DNA of 64,000 nucleotides from Trileptium ribeirensis. Taxonomy: Eukaryota; Nematoda; Enoplea; Enoplida; Thoracostomopsidae. The position numbers were made by a program, and so were the translations under genes. A model generated the notes under the pieces. The model did no database searches and was not told the DNA's origin. It worked only from the letters and a program-made list of their open reading frames with translations. This document shows, one piece after another, positions 12,136 to 23,600 of this stretch; within the stretch, counting starts at the first letter, position 1; each line of letters opens with the position of its first letter. The DNA lies in the NCBI GenBank assembly GCA_030248225.1, contig JASANE010019391.1:18657-82656 (forward strand), written 5' to 3'.

Positions 12136-13128
12136 CCGCGGAACGATAACTATCCTATGGCCCGTGGAGGTCCTCAACCGCCTCCGCCTCGTCGCTTCGA
12201 GACCGGAGCTGGATACCGCAATAACACAGGATGGAATAGTGGAGGAAATCGCCCGAATTTGAATCAATCAGGATATCAGTCTAACCGTCCACCCCCAGGT
12301 TTTGTTAATAATGCTCGTGGAAATGGAGACTACGCCGGTAACCGACAACCTGTTATGTATAACAACCGGCCAGGACAGACTAATGGATATCAGCGAGTCG
12401 CTAATGAGCGATCTCAATTTGAGCGCAGTGTAGGTCCACCGCAACAGGTAAATCGTCCCTATGCCGGAAACGGAGGAAATAGGAACGGTGGTGCAGGAGA
12501 GCGCCGCCGATATCAGCTAAATTGTAGTGCTTCGCAGACAAAGGGTAATCGTGACCCTAGCCCAGCCACCACCCATCGTTTAGATGTGCTCAGTCGTGAA
12601 CTCGGCATGATCCAGGGTAAGTTAGGGTATAGCGCCCCGACTGGACGAGTAAATGCTATTGCAATTGCAGACGAACCGCAGTATGACGATGACGGATATG
12701 AGATGAACCGAAACGATGATGACATGGACTTTCCTGAGATGACAGAGGGATTTGCTGAGAGGCATTTGAATGTGATTACGACCGCTCCTTGGGCTGGCGC
12801 CGCGCGTCTTCCTCGGAGTTGTAGTCCGTTCATGCCGCTCGACAACCCCGATGATAGGACATTGAACTTTGCGGACGCCGACTATGAACAGCACGTGGAC
12901 GAATGCACCAGCACTGTATTATATAGCACCGAAAATATAAAACACCAAAAAGAGGGTTATTTGGGAGAGGGATTATTTATGTCATGTGTGGACATACCTA
13001 GCGCAGGTTTTGATCCACTTATATATGTGTCTTCGAGCGATTTAGAGAGCGAAACGCGAGGCGAGCGACAGGTCGACCAATCGAACCGTCCGGCCATGCG
13101 TAGGCCCGGAGTGAACGAACGAACTTGA
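12136..13128 (+). CDS. Gag C-terminal extension, Gly/Asn/Arg-rich
   Basis: Continues the Gag frame after the TAG at 12133, with no ATG needed until 12157. The first 130 residues are rich in Gly, Asn, Arg and Pro (GNGGNRNGGAGERRR type), like the RNA-binding tails of many Gag proteins. The later part is acidic. It ends with TGA at 13126-13128, after which the same frame opens again. There is no recognisable enzyme domain. It is probably the nucleocapsid-like tail of Gag or the start of a linker towards the next module. Confidence 0.6.
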   Translation, partial: PRNDNYPMARGGPQPPPPRRFETGAGYRNNTGWNSGGNRPNLNQSGYQSNRPPPGFVNNARGNGDYAGNRQPVMYNNRPGQTNGYQRVANERSQFERSVGPPQQVNRPYAGNGGNRNGGAGERRRYQLNCSASQTKGNRDPSPATTHRLDVLSRELGMIQGKLGYSAPTGRVNAIAIADEPQYDDDGYEMNRNDDDMDFPEMTEGFAERHLNVITTAPWAGAARLPRSCSPFMPLDNPDDRTLNFADADYEQHVDECTSTVLYSTENIKHQKEGYLGEGLFMSCVDIPSAGFDPLIYVSSSDLESETRGERQVDQSNRPAMRRPGVNERT

Positions 13129-13653
13129 ATTGCATTGGAGGAAAGTAATGGTAGTAACGAGATTTGTGAAGAATTGGAGAACGGTTATGTTGAAAATTAT
13201 AGGTTAAGTGAGTACAAGGAAAGTGATGATTTTATTGCCGGCAGTCCCCAGGGAATCACCTCAAGGGGGAATTCCGGAACCCCCAGCTCTTTGGAAATGA
13301 CTGGAAGGAAAGTGGATGATGATGTTCATGTATTTGAGCCATTGTTATTATTTTCCTCCTCTGTGGCTGGCCATCCGATAGAGAGTGTGGTGGATGTTGT
13401 TGATGATTATTCCGGCAGGGAAGCCGAGGACGCTGATATGGCTCATGAAGATACGGATCGATTCGGGTCATCGTGTGAGACACCCATGGAGTTTTTGGAG
13501 ACCGATAGAAGGTCAGGTACGATGGAGGCTGAGACGTGCGATGTTAGGGCCCTCTCGGAGTCGTCCAGTCCTAGTTCCGTTCTAAATTATAGGTCGTATG
13601 ATGTAGTATGTGGGTCGGACCGCCGCGCGGGTCGTCCCTTGTGTGGCGTATGA
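13129..13653 (+). CDS. Acidic linker fragment in the Gag frame
   Basis: Third in-phase segment of the Gag reading frame (after TGA at 13126). About 170 residues rich in Ser, Glu and Asp with no recognisable domain. It overlaps 13610-15886, which is in another frame. The coding signal appears to cross to that frame near 13610-13653, suggesting a small indel or a frameshift site. It is best read as part of one long disordered linker. Confidence 0.5.
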   Translation: MALEESNGSNEICEELENGYVENYRLSEYKESDDFIAGSPQGITSRGNSGTPSSLEMTGRKVDDDVHVFEPLLLFSSSVAGHPIESVVDVVDDYSGREAEDADMAHEDTDRFGSSCETPMEFLETDRRSGTMEAETCDVRALSESSSPSSVLNYRSYDVVCGSDRRAGRPLCGV

Positions 13654-15886
13654 ACTTGCTTATTTGCCTAAGTTAGGTTGCGCTTGCAGTCTTAGTGAAT
13701 TATTGGCGGATAATGATGGATGTGATATTGATGTAATTGAGTGCTATTTTGAACCGGCCAATTATAGCACCGATGGACTTGAGGTGACTTTCCCGACCTC
13801 ATTGGCAAGGGGTACCACGGTTATTGGGTCCTTCCTTGATGCTGACCGGGGCCGCCCTTGTCACCTGTATCCAAGCAGAGGTAGCAGCGGGTTCGCGACC
13901 GTTCGCACCGATGAAGCGGGTATGATCGTTGGGGCTGAAAGTATTGCTCGGGGTCTGCCCAGATACTGGGATGTTGATGGCGGAGTGGCAAATAAAGGCC
14001 GTCCATCGCATTGTGAGGCTTCCGTTGCGCCAAGCGTTGCTGAAGCGCGCAGTAACGTTCCCCATGCTGAGCTAAGTTTTTTCAATGACTTGCGTAATGA
14101 AGTTGATGTGGATAATGATGTTGTTGAGCAGAAGTGTAGTGAATTAAGGGAGTCGGTTGAACTCCTACTTGAACAAAGTGGATCCACAGCGAGCGATGCG
14201 AACCATTTAAGCGAAGCGAAAGTGTCTAATCTAACTCAAAGCGCTGCACATGCACATAGTGATTCTGAGGATGAGCTGGATAGTAAGCCTGAGTATGAAA
14301 TAACCAACGCTCCTGATGACTCCGACAATAGTTACGACGAAGCCAGTGATAGCGAACTCGACGAAGAACAACTGCTGAGCGACGAAGAGTTCTGGGCAAA
14401 TTGGGAAGATCCGAAGGCCGATTGGTACCGACGTGAACCTACCCCCAATGAACGAGAGTGGCACCGTGAAGGGGCGTGGGAAACGCGCCGAAACAATGAG
14501 TTACAGCGAGCACCATCGGACGACGGTGTCGACTTGAGCCTACGAAGAAGTCATTTGTCAATCCGCTCCGAAGACGCTGATGATACCACCAGCGAGGATG
14601 AGGAGAATGATACCACCGAGGAAGATAGTGATGAGAATGAGTCGCTGGACGCGAGCGAGTTGAGACTGGCTCGATTGGACGGTAGTGCAGGGGAGGATCC
14701 TATCGAAGGGTCGCCGTGTATGCGCTCGGGTAATTTAGGTGAGTCCACTGACACTTTGTCCAATGTTTCTAGCAGCATCTTGGGATCCGTCGAAGAGGCG
14801 CCTTGTATGCCCTCGGGTAACTCGGATAGCCCGCTTAAGAAATCTAAGACAGCTGAGGATGAATCAGTCGAAGGGAGACCAAGTATGTCCCCGGGTAATT
14901 CGGAGGAATCCGTAGTCATAGTCAGCGAACATTCAGACGCTTGTATGGGACGAAGACAGCTACTTAACTTTGTACAGGACGCTAACGACGAACGATCGCG
15001 CCGACTGGATGCGCAATTGCATAGCATGTACGGACTTTACCTTACTAACGACACCCCGATTGAACGAGGGCGCGTTCGCCCGTTAACGGCGAATGAACGC
15101 AATCGTATTATTGGACCGGACACATTGTTTACAGCTTCTACTGATCATGCCGAGACCCCGAATTATCAATATCCGCGCATTGAGGTGACAAGAAATTCGA
15201 GCCCCTTTGTCGCGGAGTGTCTTATTCCGATTAACTTTAGAGCAGGTGAGATAAACGCTGACTTTGGACAGGCTATGGTGCTACAACCCCAGGCTCTTTT
15301 CTATAGAAGGGTTGTGGTAGCCATGGAGCAATTGAACAACCTGAGTAGGCTTTTCGACGTTCGTTTCGACTGTAGTGAGGACGCAGCGCTTCAACGAGAT
15401 TCTGCCATGTTGAGCAGCATTTTAGGTATGGCCTCCCCTATTGATCACCGTGTAACTGGGTTATACCTCGATCCAGTGGCTCTCGCTTCGTTGGAACTCC
15501 TCATGGAATTGTTGGGTCAATGCGTGAATGGCCACACGCTCCAGCAAGTCATGGAGAAGGAATTTGAGGCAGAGCTAAGCAAGCACCCAATATGTCAGGA
15601 GTGTAAGAGGAGTCATGCCCGACCAACATCGAGCGTCGATCCTTGCTGTCATTTTGTAGGACACCACGGAAAGTGGAACTACCAAGGTACCTTAAGCACT
15701 GCTTGCGCGTCTATCCGCATTGACGGGTATATAATACCTAACTGGCGCTACTACATTGGTATACAGACGCCTCGAATGCAACGGCTCCCCGTGCTGCCAA
15801 CATCGACCTGCATGAGATGCCGAGCGAAGCGCCTCAGTTGTTGGAATTTATCTATAAGAATCAGGGTAGTGAAGGAGTCCCGATAA
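13610..15886 (+). CDS. Long acidic protein of unknown function between Gag and envelope-like module
   Basis: I do not recognise this 758-codon frame. The likely entry is by frame change from the preceding segment, since the formal start is only a GTG. Residues 170-450 are highly acidic and Ser-rich. At about 14690-14930 three degenerate repeats share a core near CM(R/P)SGN (nucleotides about 14716, 14804 and 14883). Residues about 500-740 look folded, with a Cys/His-rich patch: CQEC at about 15595-15606, then CCH and HH about 20-27 residues later. That could bind zinc. Near 15780 the coding signal passes to the frame of 15817-19767, probably through a small indel. Its position between Gag and envelope is unusual. 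Confidence 0.6.
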   Translation: MGRTAARVVPCVAYELAYLPKLGCACSLSELLADNDGCDIDVIECYFEPANYSTDGLEVTFPTSLARGTTVIGSFLDADRGRPCHLYPSRGSSGFATVRTDEAGMIVGAESIARGLPRYWDVDGGVANKGRPSHCEASVAPSVAEARSNVPHAELSFFNDLRNEVDVDNDVVEQKCSELRESVELLLEQSGSTASDANHLSEAKVSNLTQSAAHAHSDSEDELDSKPEYEITNAPDDSDNSYDEASDSELDEEQLLSDEEFWANWEDPKADWYRREPTPNEREWHREGAWETRRNNELQRAPSDDGVDLSLRRSHLSIRSEDADDTTSEDEENDTTEEDSDENESLDASELRLARLDGSAGEDPIEGSPCMRSGNLGESTDTLSNVSSSILGSVEEAPCMPSGNSDSPLKKSKTAEDESVEGRPSMSPGNSEESVVIVSEHSDACMGRRQLLNFVQDANDERSRRLDAQLHSMYGLYLTNDTPIERGRVRPLTANERNRIIGPDTLFTASTDHAETPNYQYPRIEVTRNSSPFVAECLIPINFRAGEINADFGQAMVLQPQALFYRRVVVAMEQLNNLSRLFDVRFDCSEDAALQRDSAMLSSILGMASPIDHRVTGLYLDPVALASLELLMELLGQCVNGHTLQQVMEKEFEAELSKHPICQECKRSHARPTSSVDPCCHFVGHHGKWNYQGTLSTACASIRIDGYIIPNWRYYIGIQTPRMQRLPVLPTSTCMRCRAKRLSCWNLSIRIRVVKESR

Positions 15887-16344
15887 CCACTTTTGTCCAG
15901 TACACAATGAACCACATAGAGTTCACCGACGAATCCCATAGACGGGATCGCCTAGTGCTTCTGTGCGCTCGCTTGAGACTCCTGAGACGCCCTGCTAGCG
16001 TTAATCTGCTTCAAATTGAGTGCGGTATGACTATAGGCGAACACGTAGAAGTAGATTACCTGATTTCGGAACCGTGTTCACTTCAACGCAGCAGTACCAG
16101 TAGCTCTACTCAAGACCTGGACGAACAGCTGGCCCTAGCGATGGCCGACTGTTTAAACACGTCCGAAGAGGATCTCGATAAGCAGAATGAACCAACTGTA
16201 GGGAATATCCGACCAGTTGATCAGGAAACCCCGAGTGGAACTGACGAACAAATAGTGGACAGTGAAGATGAATCAGAGCCTCCCCGAAAGATGGCTCGAC
16301 CCTCTTCACCTGGCTTGAATAGCGGATTAGGTCAGAATACAGGT
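15817..16344 (+). CDS. Unknown domain with UIM-like motif, upstream of the envelope-like module
   Basis: First 176 codons of a 1316-codon frame (15817-19767) that also encodes the envelope-like protein, protease and the first part of RT. The start is unclear because homology-like composition continues upstream through a frame change near 15780. Residues 1-85 look globular and are unknown. At 16114-16170 DLDEQLALAMADCL followed by acidic residues fits the ubiquitin-interacting motif pattern (acidic, hydrophobic, two residues, Ala, three residues), with Cys where Ser is usual. An acidic stretch and a basic PPRKMARP cluster follow, just before the signal peptide. Confidence 0.5.
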
Positions 16345-18479
16345 ATGCGGAAGGTTTGTACCATCTTACTGTTACTTTGGCTTTCGACGTTGAGCTCCAC
16401 GCACGCCACGCTCTCGCCTTTCAGCGATGCAATCTCGCGACTAGGTGCGTTTGTGAATCGCCAAGTAGGTGTCGTTGTCGAACCGCAAGGTTTGGTAATC
16501 ACCTCTGATCAGACCACGCACTTGCCAGTAGTCCTGCAGCTATCATTGAGAGACTGCGAACGCAAATCCGACCCCTACGTAAGCAATGTTTGCCCGCCGT
16601 ATGAAGCTAACGGTTCCTGCCGAGCTGATTGCTGCAGGAAGGCGAACTGTACTGAGTACCCGCAGCTGCACTCGACCTTGAGCGCTCTAGAACGCGAATT
16701 GGACGATGCATACCACGGCATACTAGACACTAACTACTACTCGCTACTTGTGCATTCCTTCTGCGTAGAGAACGAACACCTGTGTGACCTTACCAACCGC
16801 CGACAAAAACGCTTCGCAAGCCTTATCGCCGCCGCTGCCGGCGCCGTTTCTGGTTTTCTAGGTTTAGGAATGGCCTTCGCTAACGGCGTCCATATTAATA
16901 ACGTACGCCAGCAAGTGACTGTTCTCGAAAAATTTATGCGCGAGACGAATGACGTCTCTTTTCGGAACACTAAGGCAATAAAGCAATTAACCCGCGCTAA
17001 TGAGGACATTTATGCATTTCTGCACCACAGCATGCAGGAGGTAGTCTCCATGATTGAACAGGTCCGCTGTGCTGACCAGAAAGAGGTCACGCACGTGCAT
17101 CATCAATTGATTGACCACATACTTCGAGCGAACATGCGCTCGTCGGTACAGGCCATCATGGAGTCTATGTTAAATAGTGAACTTTCCCCTGCTGTTATCG
17201 ATGTTGTCATGCTACGACGACTCTTCGCCATGGATCCCCGCATTTCTAAAACCATTCTGATGCGAGAACCCAGTCTAGCATACCAGTTTGGACGAGTGAT
17301 GCCCGTAAGTGTAGATCTAACCGGATTTCGCTTTGGCTTTATTTTGCAGCTACCTTTGCCTAAACGCAGCGATGTTCGACCTTATTTCCGAGTCTACAAC
17401 ACTGGTTGGAACGCTCCCGACACGCTAACGCAGTTGAGACTACCGCTACCGCAATACGCAGCCAGACTAGGACATGCGCGCTTCGAGTCGCTGAATTTAG
17501 GAGCATGCAAGCACAGACCCGGAATTGCTTTTTGCGCACCCCACGCGTTGCTAACTGATCACAGTACAAATTGCCTAGAATGGATCATTGCGGGTGAATT
17601 CGTGCCTGAATCCACCAAACACGCATGCAGCAACCGCACGCTTATCGGCCCACTCGCCAACGATACAGCCGTACACACAACTATTCAAGGTGTTCTAATT
17701 AGGACCAGTGAACCTGAAGTTATACTGACTAATCGTAGACAGCTCGCTCACGTAACCTTAGGCAAGGCCATTAAAGTCCCGCCTAACGGAATTCTATGGT
17801 TCCCCCATGGAAATTATACGCAGTTAGTAGTAGGTTCGATCGTACTAACAAACATGCTAAAGCCAGAGGAAATTACCATCAAATTCGGACCGAATATTAT
17901 TATTGACCGGCTCTCCGGCCTTAAACTAACACCTTTGACCTGGAGTTCACTCGACGATGCGAAGGCGACAAACTTACAGGTAGCTCAGATAGCCAAGGAA
18001 CAAGTTCAAAAGATAGTTAACTTTCCTGCCTTAGAGTACACCGGACTTTCACCTTACTTTATAATAACCATCATCGTTAGTGTAATTAGTCTGGTCTACT
18101 GCATGACCAAGTGTAAGCTCTCTCCTAAGTACGCGTACTATCTACCCCGATGGCTGCCATGCCGCGGGAGGCTGATCAAAACTGACGGGAAATCCCCAAA
18201 AGCCATTAGATGGGTTAGAGCCGACAAAAGAGGCCCAAGCGCACCACCGGAGGAGGAGACCACACCCCGAGTTTCGCCGACCGAGGTTTCTATTGTACCT
18301 TCGGGGACGCCGCGCGTGTCCGTTGGGTCCAATCGTGCCCCGCGTCGTTCCAACAGATTACTGACAACCCGTGCCTCGTCCGAGGGAGAACTTGTATTCA
18401 TTGAGGACGACGAATTATTCGCTGCTCCTACCCGTGACTTACGCCGTGGACCCCGACAAGGTATGTTCACCAGACAATT
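16345..18479 (+). CDS. Envelope-like class I-type fusion glycoprotein
   Basis: Predicted membrane glycoprotein, inferred from layout and not from a family match. ATG at 16345 opens a hydrophobic signal peptide (Leu-rich, to about 16407). The ectodomain has a Cys cluster at about 16550-16660, including a CC pair and NCT/NGS glycosylation sites. RRQKR at 16798-16812 is a furin-type cleavage site, followed at once by an Ala/Gly/Phe-rich fusion-peptide-like stretch (16813-16890) and a heptad-rich helix (about 16890-17090). More Cys-containing ectodomain leads to a transmembrane segment at 18055-18102, then a basic, Pro-rich cytoplasmic part. No stop or frameshift interrupts it, and the frame runs straight into the protease. 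In known envelope-bearing gypsy elements env lies after integrase. Expression could need splicing from the leader, or cleavage from a polyprotein. Confidence 0.75.
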
Positions 18480-19767
18480 AAACACTATGAATGCAGGCAA
18501 TACTCCACTTCTCATCAACGCAACTATACTTGGCACCCCCGTCACGACACTTGTAGACTCAGGAGCTGATGTCTCAATCATGTCACAAGCCCTAGCCGCC
18601 CGTTTAGGTCTAGTACCCAGAGACACGAACACCACTCGCATAGTATCGGCCACACAACAGGAACTGACAATTAGTGGAGTAGTGAAGGCACCAATTACTA
18701 TAGGCTCGCTGAGCACTCCATGCGACTTCCAAGTAACTACCGACACCCCCTATGAATGCATCTTAGGCACTGATTTTATGGCTTTACTACCGTACGTAGC
18801 CATAAATTTCAAGGACCGCTGCTTGGAATTATCCAACGGAACTGAGAACTGTTCCGCCCCCTTTGCCGACCAAGGAGACTATCGACCGCCCGTCATTAAC
18901 GTAGTATCCAGGAAATATACACAGGTACCGCCGAACACAGAACTAATCATCAACGCTATTCCCGAGATCACACAACCGCCTACTGGCCAAGCACTATTTG
19001 TACCAGACCCCTTCATTAGGGACATCGCCATAGCTCACGCTTTGGTACTCACTGGTCGACGCATGATTCCAGTAGCAATGATAAACTTTGGAAACATACC
19101 CGTTGCAATACACGCAGGACAAACAATAGGACACATCGAGATGCTTGACGACAACAAGGTCGAGCTCTTGTACGACAGCAACAAGCGTCTACTCCAACTC
19201 GGACCTCCTCAACACATTAAACAATGCAACCGCATAGAAGTTACACGCGACAATGTAGTGCAGGTCATAAACGACCAGAAGAAAACGATCGATACAGAAC
19301 GATCCATACAGGTACTGAGCAAAATCGATTTTGGACAGACCACTCTTAATTCCTATGAACTGAAACAACTGAAGACAACTATCTCCGAAAACGCCGACAT
19401 ATTTAGCGTACACCCATTCGACTTTGGAAGATGTGGTGTACATCAGCATAGGATAACTACAGGGTACGTGAAACACATCAAACAAGTGCCCTATCGCTTG
19501 GCACATTCTTTACGCGAACCCTTGAGGGAAGAACTAAACAACATGGCAGAAGCAGGCCTTATAACACCATCTGATTCACCATGGGGTTCCCCCATAGTGT
19601 ACGTCACTAAGAGTGACGGCACTTTACGTTTATGCGTGGATTTTCGCAAACTTAATGTGGTCGCCGAACGCGATCTCTACCCGTTACCCCGCATAGACGA
19701 CATATTAGGATGCCTGCGAAACACTAAATTCATGTCGAGTTTAGACTTAAAGGGTTTTGGCAATTAG
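18480..19767 (+). pseudogene. pol: Aspartic protease and first part of reverse transcriptase
   Basis: Protease processes the retroelement polyprotein. Its active-site motif DSGADVS is at 18556-18576, and the second conserved ILGTDFM block is at about 18760-18782. After a linker, RT begins near 19450. The LRLCVDFRKLN block is at about 19624-19656, and SLDLK, which carries the first catalytic Asp, is at about 19738-19752. The frame ends at TAG 19765-19767, directly inside the conserved block after that Asp, while the rest of RT continues in the +3 frame. A small deletion in or near a run of T and G (19753-19760) explains the break. This copy therefore cannot make intact RT without frameshifting. 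Confidence 0.9.
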
Positions 19768-20675
19768 AATTAGACCCCGAGACCATGGAAAAGACTTCCT
19801 TTGTCACTGTCCACGGACAATACGAATACAACGTTCTACCCTTCGGGTTAAATTCTTCTCCAGGCGCCTTCCAGAGGTGCATGTCAATCATCTTAAAAGG
19901 CTTGGAATGGGAACGATGCCTCATTTACATAGATGACATATTAGTTTTCTCAGCCACATTCAAACAACACCTAGCAGATCTCATCGCAGTCTTTGATAGG
20001 TTCCGTAAGGCTAACCTCAAACTGAAACCCTTCAAATGCCAATTCGGACAGAAACAATTAAAATACCTTGGACACATTATTAGCTCCGAAGGAGTTAAAC
20101 CCGACCCCGAGAAAACCGCTGCAATCGATAACTACAAACGCCCAGAGACACTTAAACAATTACAGAGCTTCTTAGGACTTGTAGGTTACTATCACAAATT
20201 CATACCACACTATTCCGAGATTTGTGAACCACTTAACGCCCTTCGACGCAAGGACAACGAATTTAAATGGACACCGCAATGCGAGGAAGCATTTGGAAAG
20301 TTACGCAAAGCACTGGTACAAGAACCACTACTCATTTATCCGGACTTTTCCAAACCCTTCATACTAGAGACGGACTCTTCTGGATACCCTTTAGGAGCCG
20401 TGCTTTCGCAAAAGACCGATAAGGGGACACTGCCTATCGCCTACGCTAGCAAGTCACTGGTGGACTACCAGCGCCGATACCCCGCAATCGAGACTGCAGC
20501 CCTTGCTATCAGATGGGCCGCTTTACATTTCAGGCATTACCTGCTGGGACACGAATTCCATGTCGAGACTGATCATAAGCCACTTAAGGCATTATTTGAG
20601 AGACCACCGCGAAACTCGCGCCTAGCTCAATGGCGTAATGAGTTACTCATGGAATTTGGTGGGTTTCAATATTGA
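19754..20675 (+). pseudogene. pol: Reverse transcriptase (palm/thumb) and RNase H
   Basis: Second pol segment, shifted in frame relative to 18480-19767. The catalytic YIDD box is at 19926-19937. The usual Ty3/gypsy blocks follow: LPFGL before it, then LGHIIS and the FLGLVGYYHKFIP block of the connection. RNase H is of the Ty3/gypsy form, with LETDSSGYPLGAVLSQ at about 20370-20417, and retains the catalytic-type acidic residues including ETDHKPL near 20567. The segment ends at TGA 20673-20675. The end of RNase H (EYRPGKANANADGLSR) is read in the next frame from about 20655, indicating a one-base indel. The two breaks flank this segment and return the frame to that of 15817-19767. Confidence 0.92.
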
Positions 20676-23600
20676 ATATCGCCCTGGTAAGGCCAATGCC
20701 AACGCAGACGGACTCTCACGCGATCCCCGACATGACGTCTACTTCTCTGATTCCGAGGACGAAGCCGAATTTGACGCTCAGGACCATACTCGGATGGTTG
20801 CTGTAGCCGTAAAAGGACAGGATCGTGGCAAGGGCAAAGCTTCTGCCAAACCGCCACGGAGACTCCCTACTGCAGGAGCTTGGAAACGACTTACGCGACA
20901 GTTAATGGGACTTCCCCCGGACGCCCCCGTTAACCTCCCACCCGAATACGTTAGGGAACGCTTCTACCGTATGTTCGGAGGGCCAGCATATGATCCTCTG
21001 CCGGACCCAACGCGTTTCATTTTAGGTGGAGACATCGACGACCCATGGCCCGAAGTAGTCGAGATGCCCTGGAAGCGCTCGACCGCTCCCGGAGCGCCGA
21101 CTGAACCAGCCCCAGCCCGAGAACCTGCAAATGACTCAGCCCCTGGACCCTCATCAGCCCCTGACCCATTCGTTAGACCTACGTTGCCACAAGAACCCCC
21201 GACTGCTCCAACACCGCCCGCACCTGGCGCTACAAGCGAAAGCTCGACGCGTGCCACTGCTGGTACACCTGACCCCACTAGACCCCGAACATTACCTACC
21301 ACTTCTAGGAAAAGATATGGTGGTTTACCAGAAGTCGAGGAGTTCGACACCTTAATTAGGGTCGCCTACGCATGTGGACCGCGAGTACGACTACAACGCC
21401 CTGAACAGGTTTATGACACTGGTGAACACATATATTTACCGCACTTCCAACAATATGAGGGGAGAAATCTTCTCAACTACATACCTTACATCCAACGTAG
21501 AGACAAACAATTTGGCCCCATATGGTGGTACTTACATACTCCACAACCACCAGTTGACGAAAAGGCAGCGACTGCTCTCAAATTAGAAGCCCATCACTAC
21601 CGCCTCTGCCCTGACACAGCCATTCTTTACTTACATCCCATCATGCCTCACGACCACAGACCTAAATTATGCGTACCTCGACTGCTTATACGACAGATAC
21701 TTAAACACGAACACGACACTCTATTCGGTGGACACCCAGGTAGGGACTGTCTACTAAGCAAACTCAAACAATTTTATTATTGGGAGACAATGGGTAAGGA
21801 CGTCGACGAGTATGTAAAACGATGCGTGCTTTGCCAGCGATCACGAAATTTACCACAAAATGTTCGAGCCGTGCTCGGCGAAAACCCGCTGGCTAGCGCC
21901 CCTATGCACCGCATGTTCGTCGACATATTGGATACTCGGGTTCTGTCCCGAAAAGGAAATAGGTACGTTATTGCCTTCATTGACCAATTCACTAAGTTAG
22001 TTATCGCCGCCGCATTGCCTGACCAAACGGCTAAGAGTGTAGCTCGAGTTTTCGTCGAAGACGTAGTGTGCCGTTACGGCGCTCCTGAGGAACTAGTTTC
22101 CGACCGAGGAGGATGCTTCGTTTCAGAAGTCATGGAAGCCCTGTGCGCTAGGCTACACACTTTTAAGAGAGAAACTTTGAGTTACAATCCGAAGGCAAAT
22201 GGGGAGATCGAGCGTTTCAATCGCACCTTACTATTCCTCTTAAGAGTAGCTTTACCCGAGAATGACCACACCACTTGGGACAAAGTTCTACCCTACTGTA
22301 TAATGTCCTACAATTCCGCAGTACACTCCTCTACACACTACCCACCTTTCATGCTCATGCACGGATTCCAACCCCGTGTACCGGGTGGAATCGAGACGCA
22401 AACTGATTGGGGACGCTATCCTGGAGCAGAAGCTTATCGTGCTAACGTACAACGATGGTTAGCCACGATCAGAGACCGAGCCTATCGCTCCATGGAATCC
22501 GCAAAGAAATATAGGAAGCGTTACTACAATCGCAAAATCAAGGTCCCAGACTATCGAGTTAATGATCATGTTTGGGTCTACCGATACTATACAACACCTG
22601 GACTATCACGTAAACTGGAACGCAGATGGTGCGGACCGTACCAAATTACTAAGATAATGCTGCCCTGCATCTGCGTCAAACTCCCCGGACAACCCAATGC
22701 GTCCGACCATGTAGTCCATGTTAATCGCACCAAACCTTGTTACAGACAACTTAGCAGTTTTCCGGACATGGCTGATTTATTAAAGGCCGTACCTCCCGCT
22801 TACATTGAGGCTGCACTACAGGAACCCGGAGAAATTATCCTTGCTGATAAATATTTCGCCAGGGAACTACAGGCCGCCGATCCAGAGGCAGTCGACCGGT
22901 TGCGCCAAGACATCGACGGTGCATCCGATACAGCTAGTGTGGAGATCGGCGATCCTAATCTAGTATACACGCAAGCTCAGGCTGACATACACCGCGCCGC
23001 AGTGGAACAATTAGCCAGTCAAGCCCCAGCTCAAAGTTCATCCGGAGCTTTACAACAAAACAGGTTACCTATTTGTGATCCCGATAGAACCCCCGACACC
23101 GAATGGCCCGCTATCTCGCAAGAACTCGCTACCCAAGATCCCGCTAAGTTGCCTTACGCGCTTGATAAGCCCCCAGGCTCATTCTCTCCAGAATACGGAC
23201 AACATACTGCTCCAGTTACCATCAGGGAACAAGGGCGATCCGTCAGAACAGAGGAACCAACTAGACCCTTAGCTCTGCCACGCTCAGGCAATGGCCGCTC
23301 GCTACGACCATTCAACGTCACCGACTTAGGCCTCGTTGAACTACTTGCCTCGCAGGATCCAGATGAGTCCTCACCCCGCACGCCCGAACAAGCCCTATCT
23401 CCAACTTCAGCCATAGAACACGCAGTCCAGACCTCGCCGCTTACGCCTGCCCAACGCCGCGCCGCAGCCGCTACACAAACTTACCGCAGTCCCCGCTCAC
23501 AACGCCTGATCACCGACACGGATAAATCACCGGTACCGTACCGCCTTCACCGCGAATCCCCTGAGTTACATGAACTCCGATATCCCAAACCTCGACACGT

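Noticed and set aside
10938..15027. Several minus-strand frames of 75-160 codons opposite Gag and the acidic region
   Set aside because: They are antisense shadows of biased coding sequence with no motif of their own.
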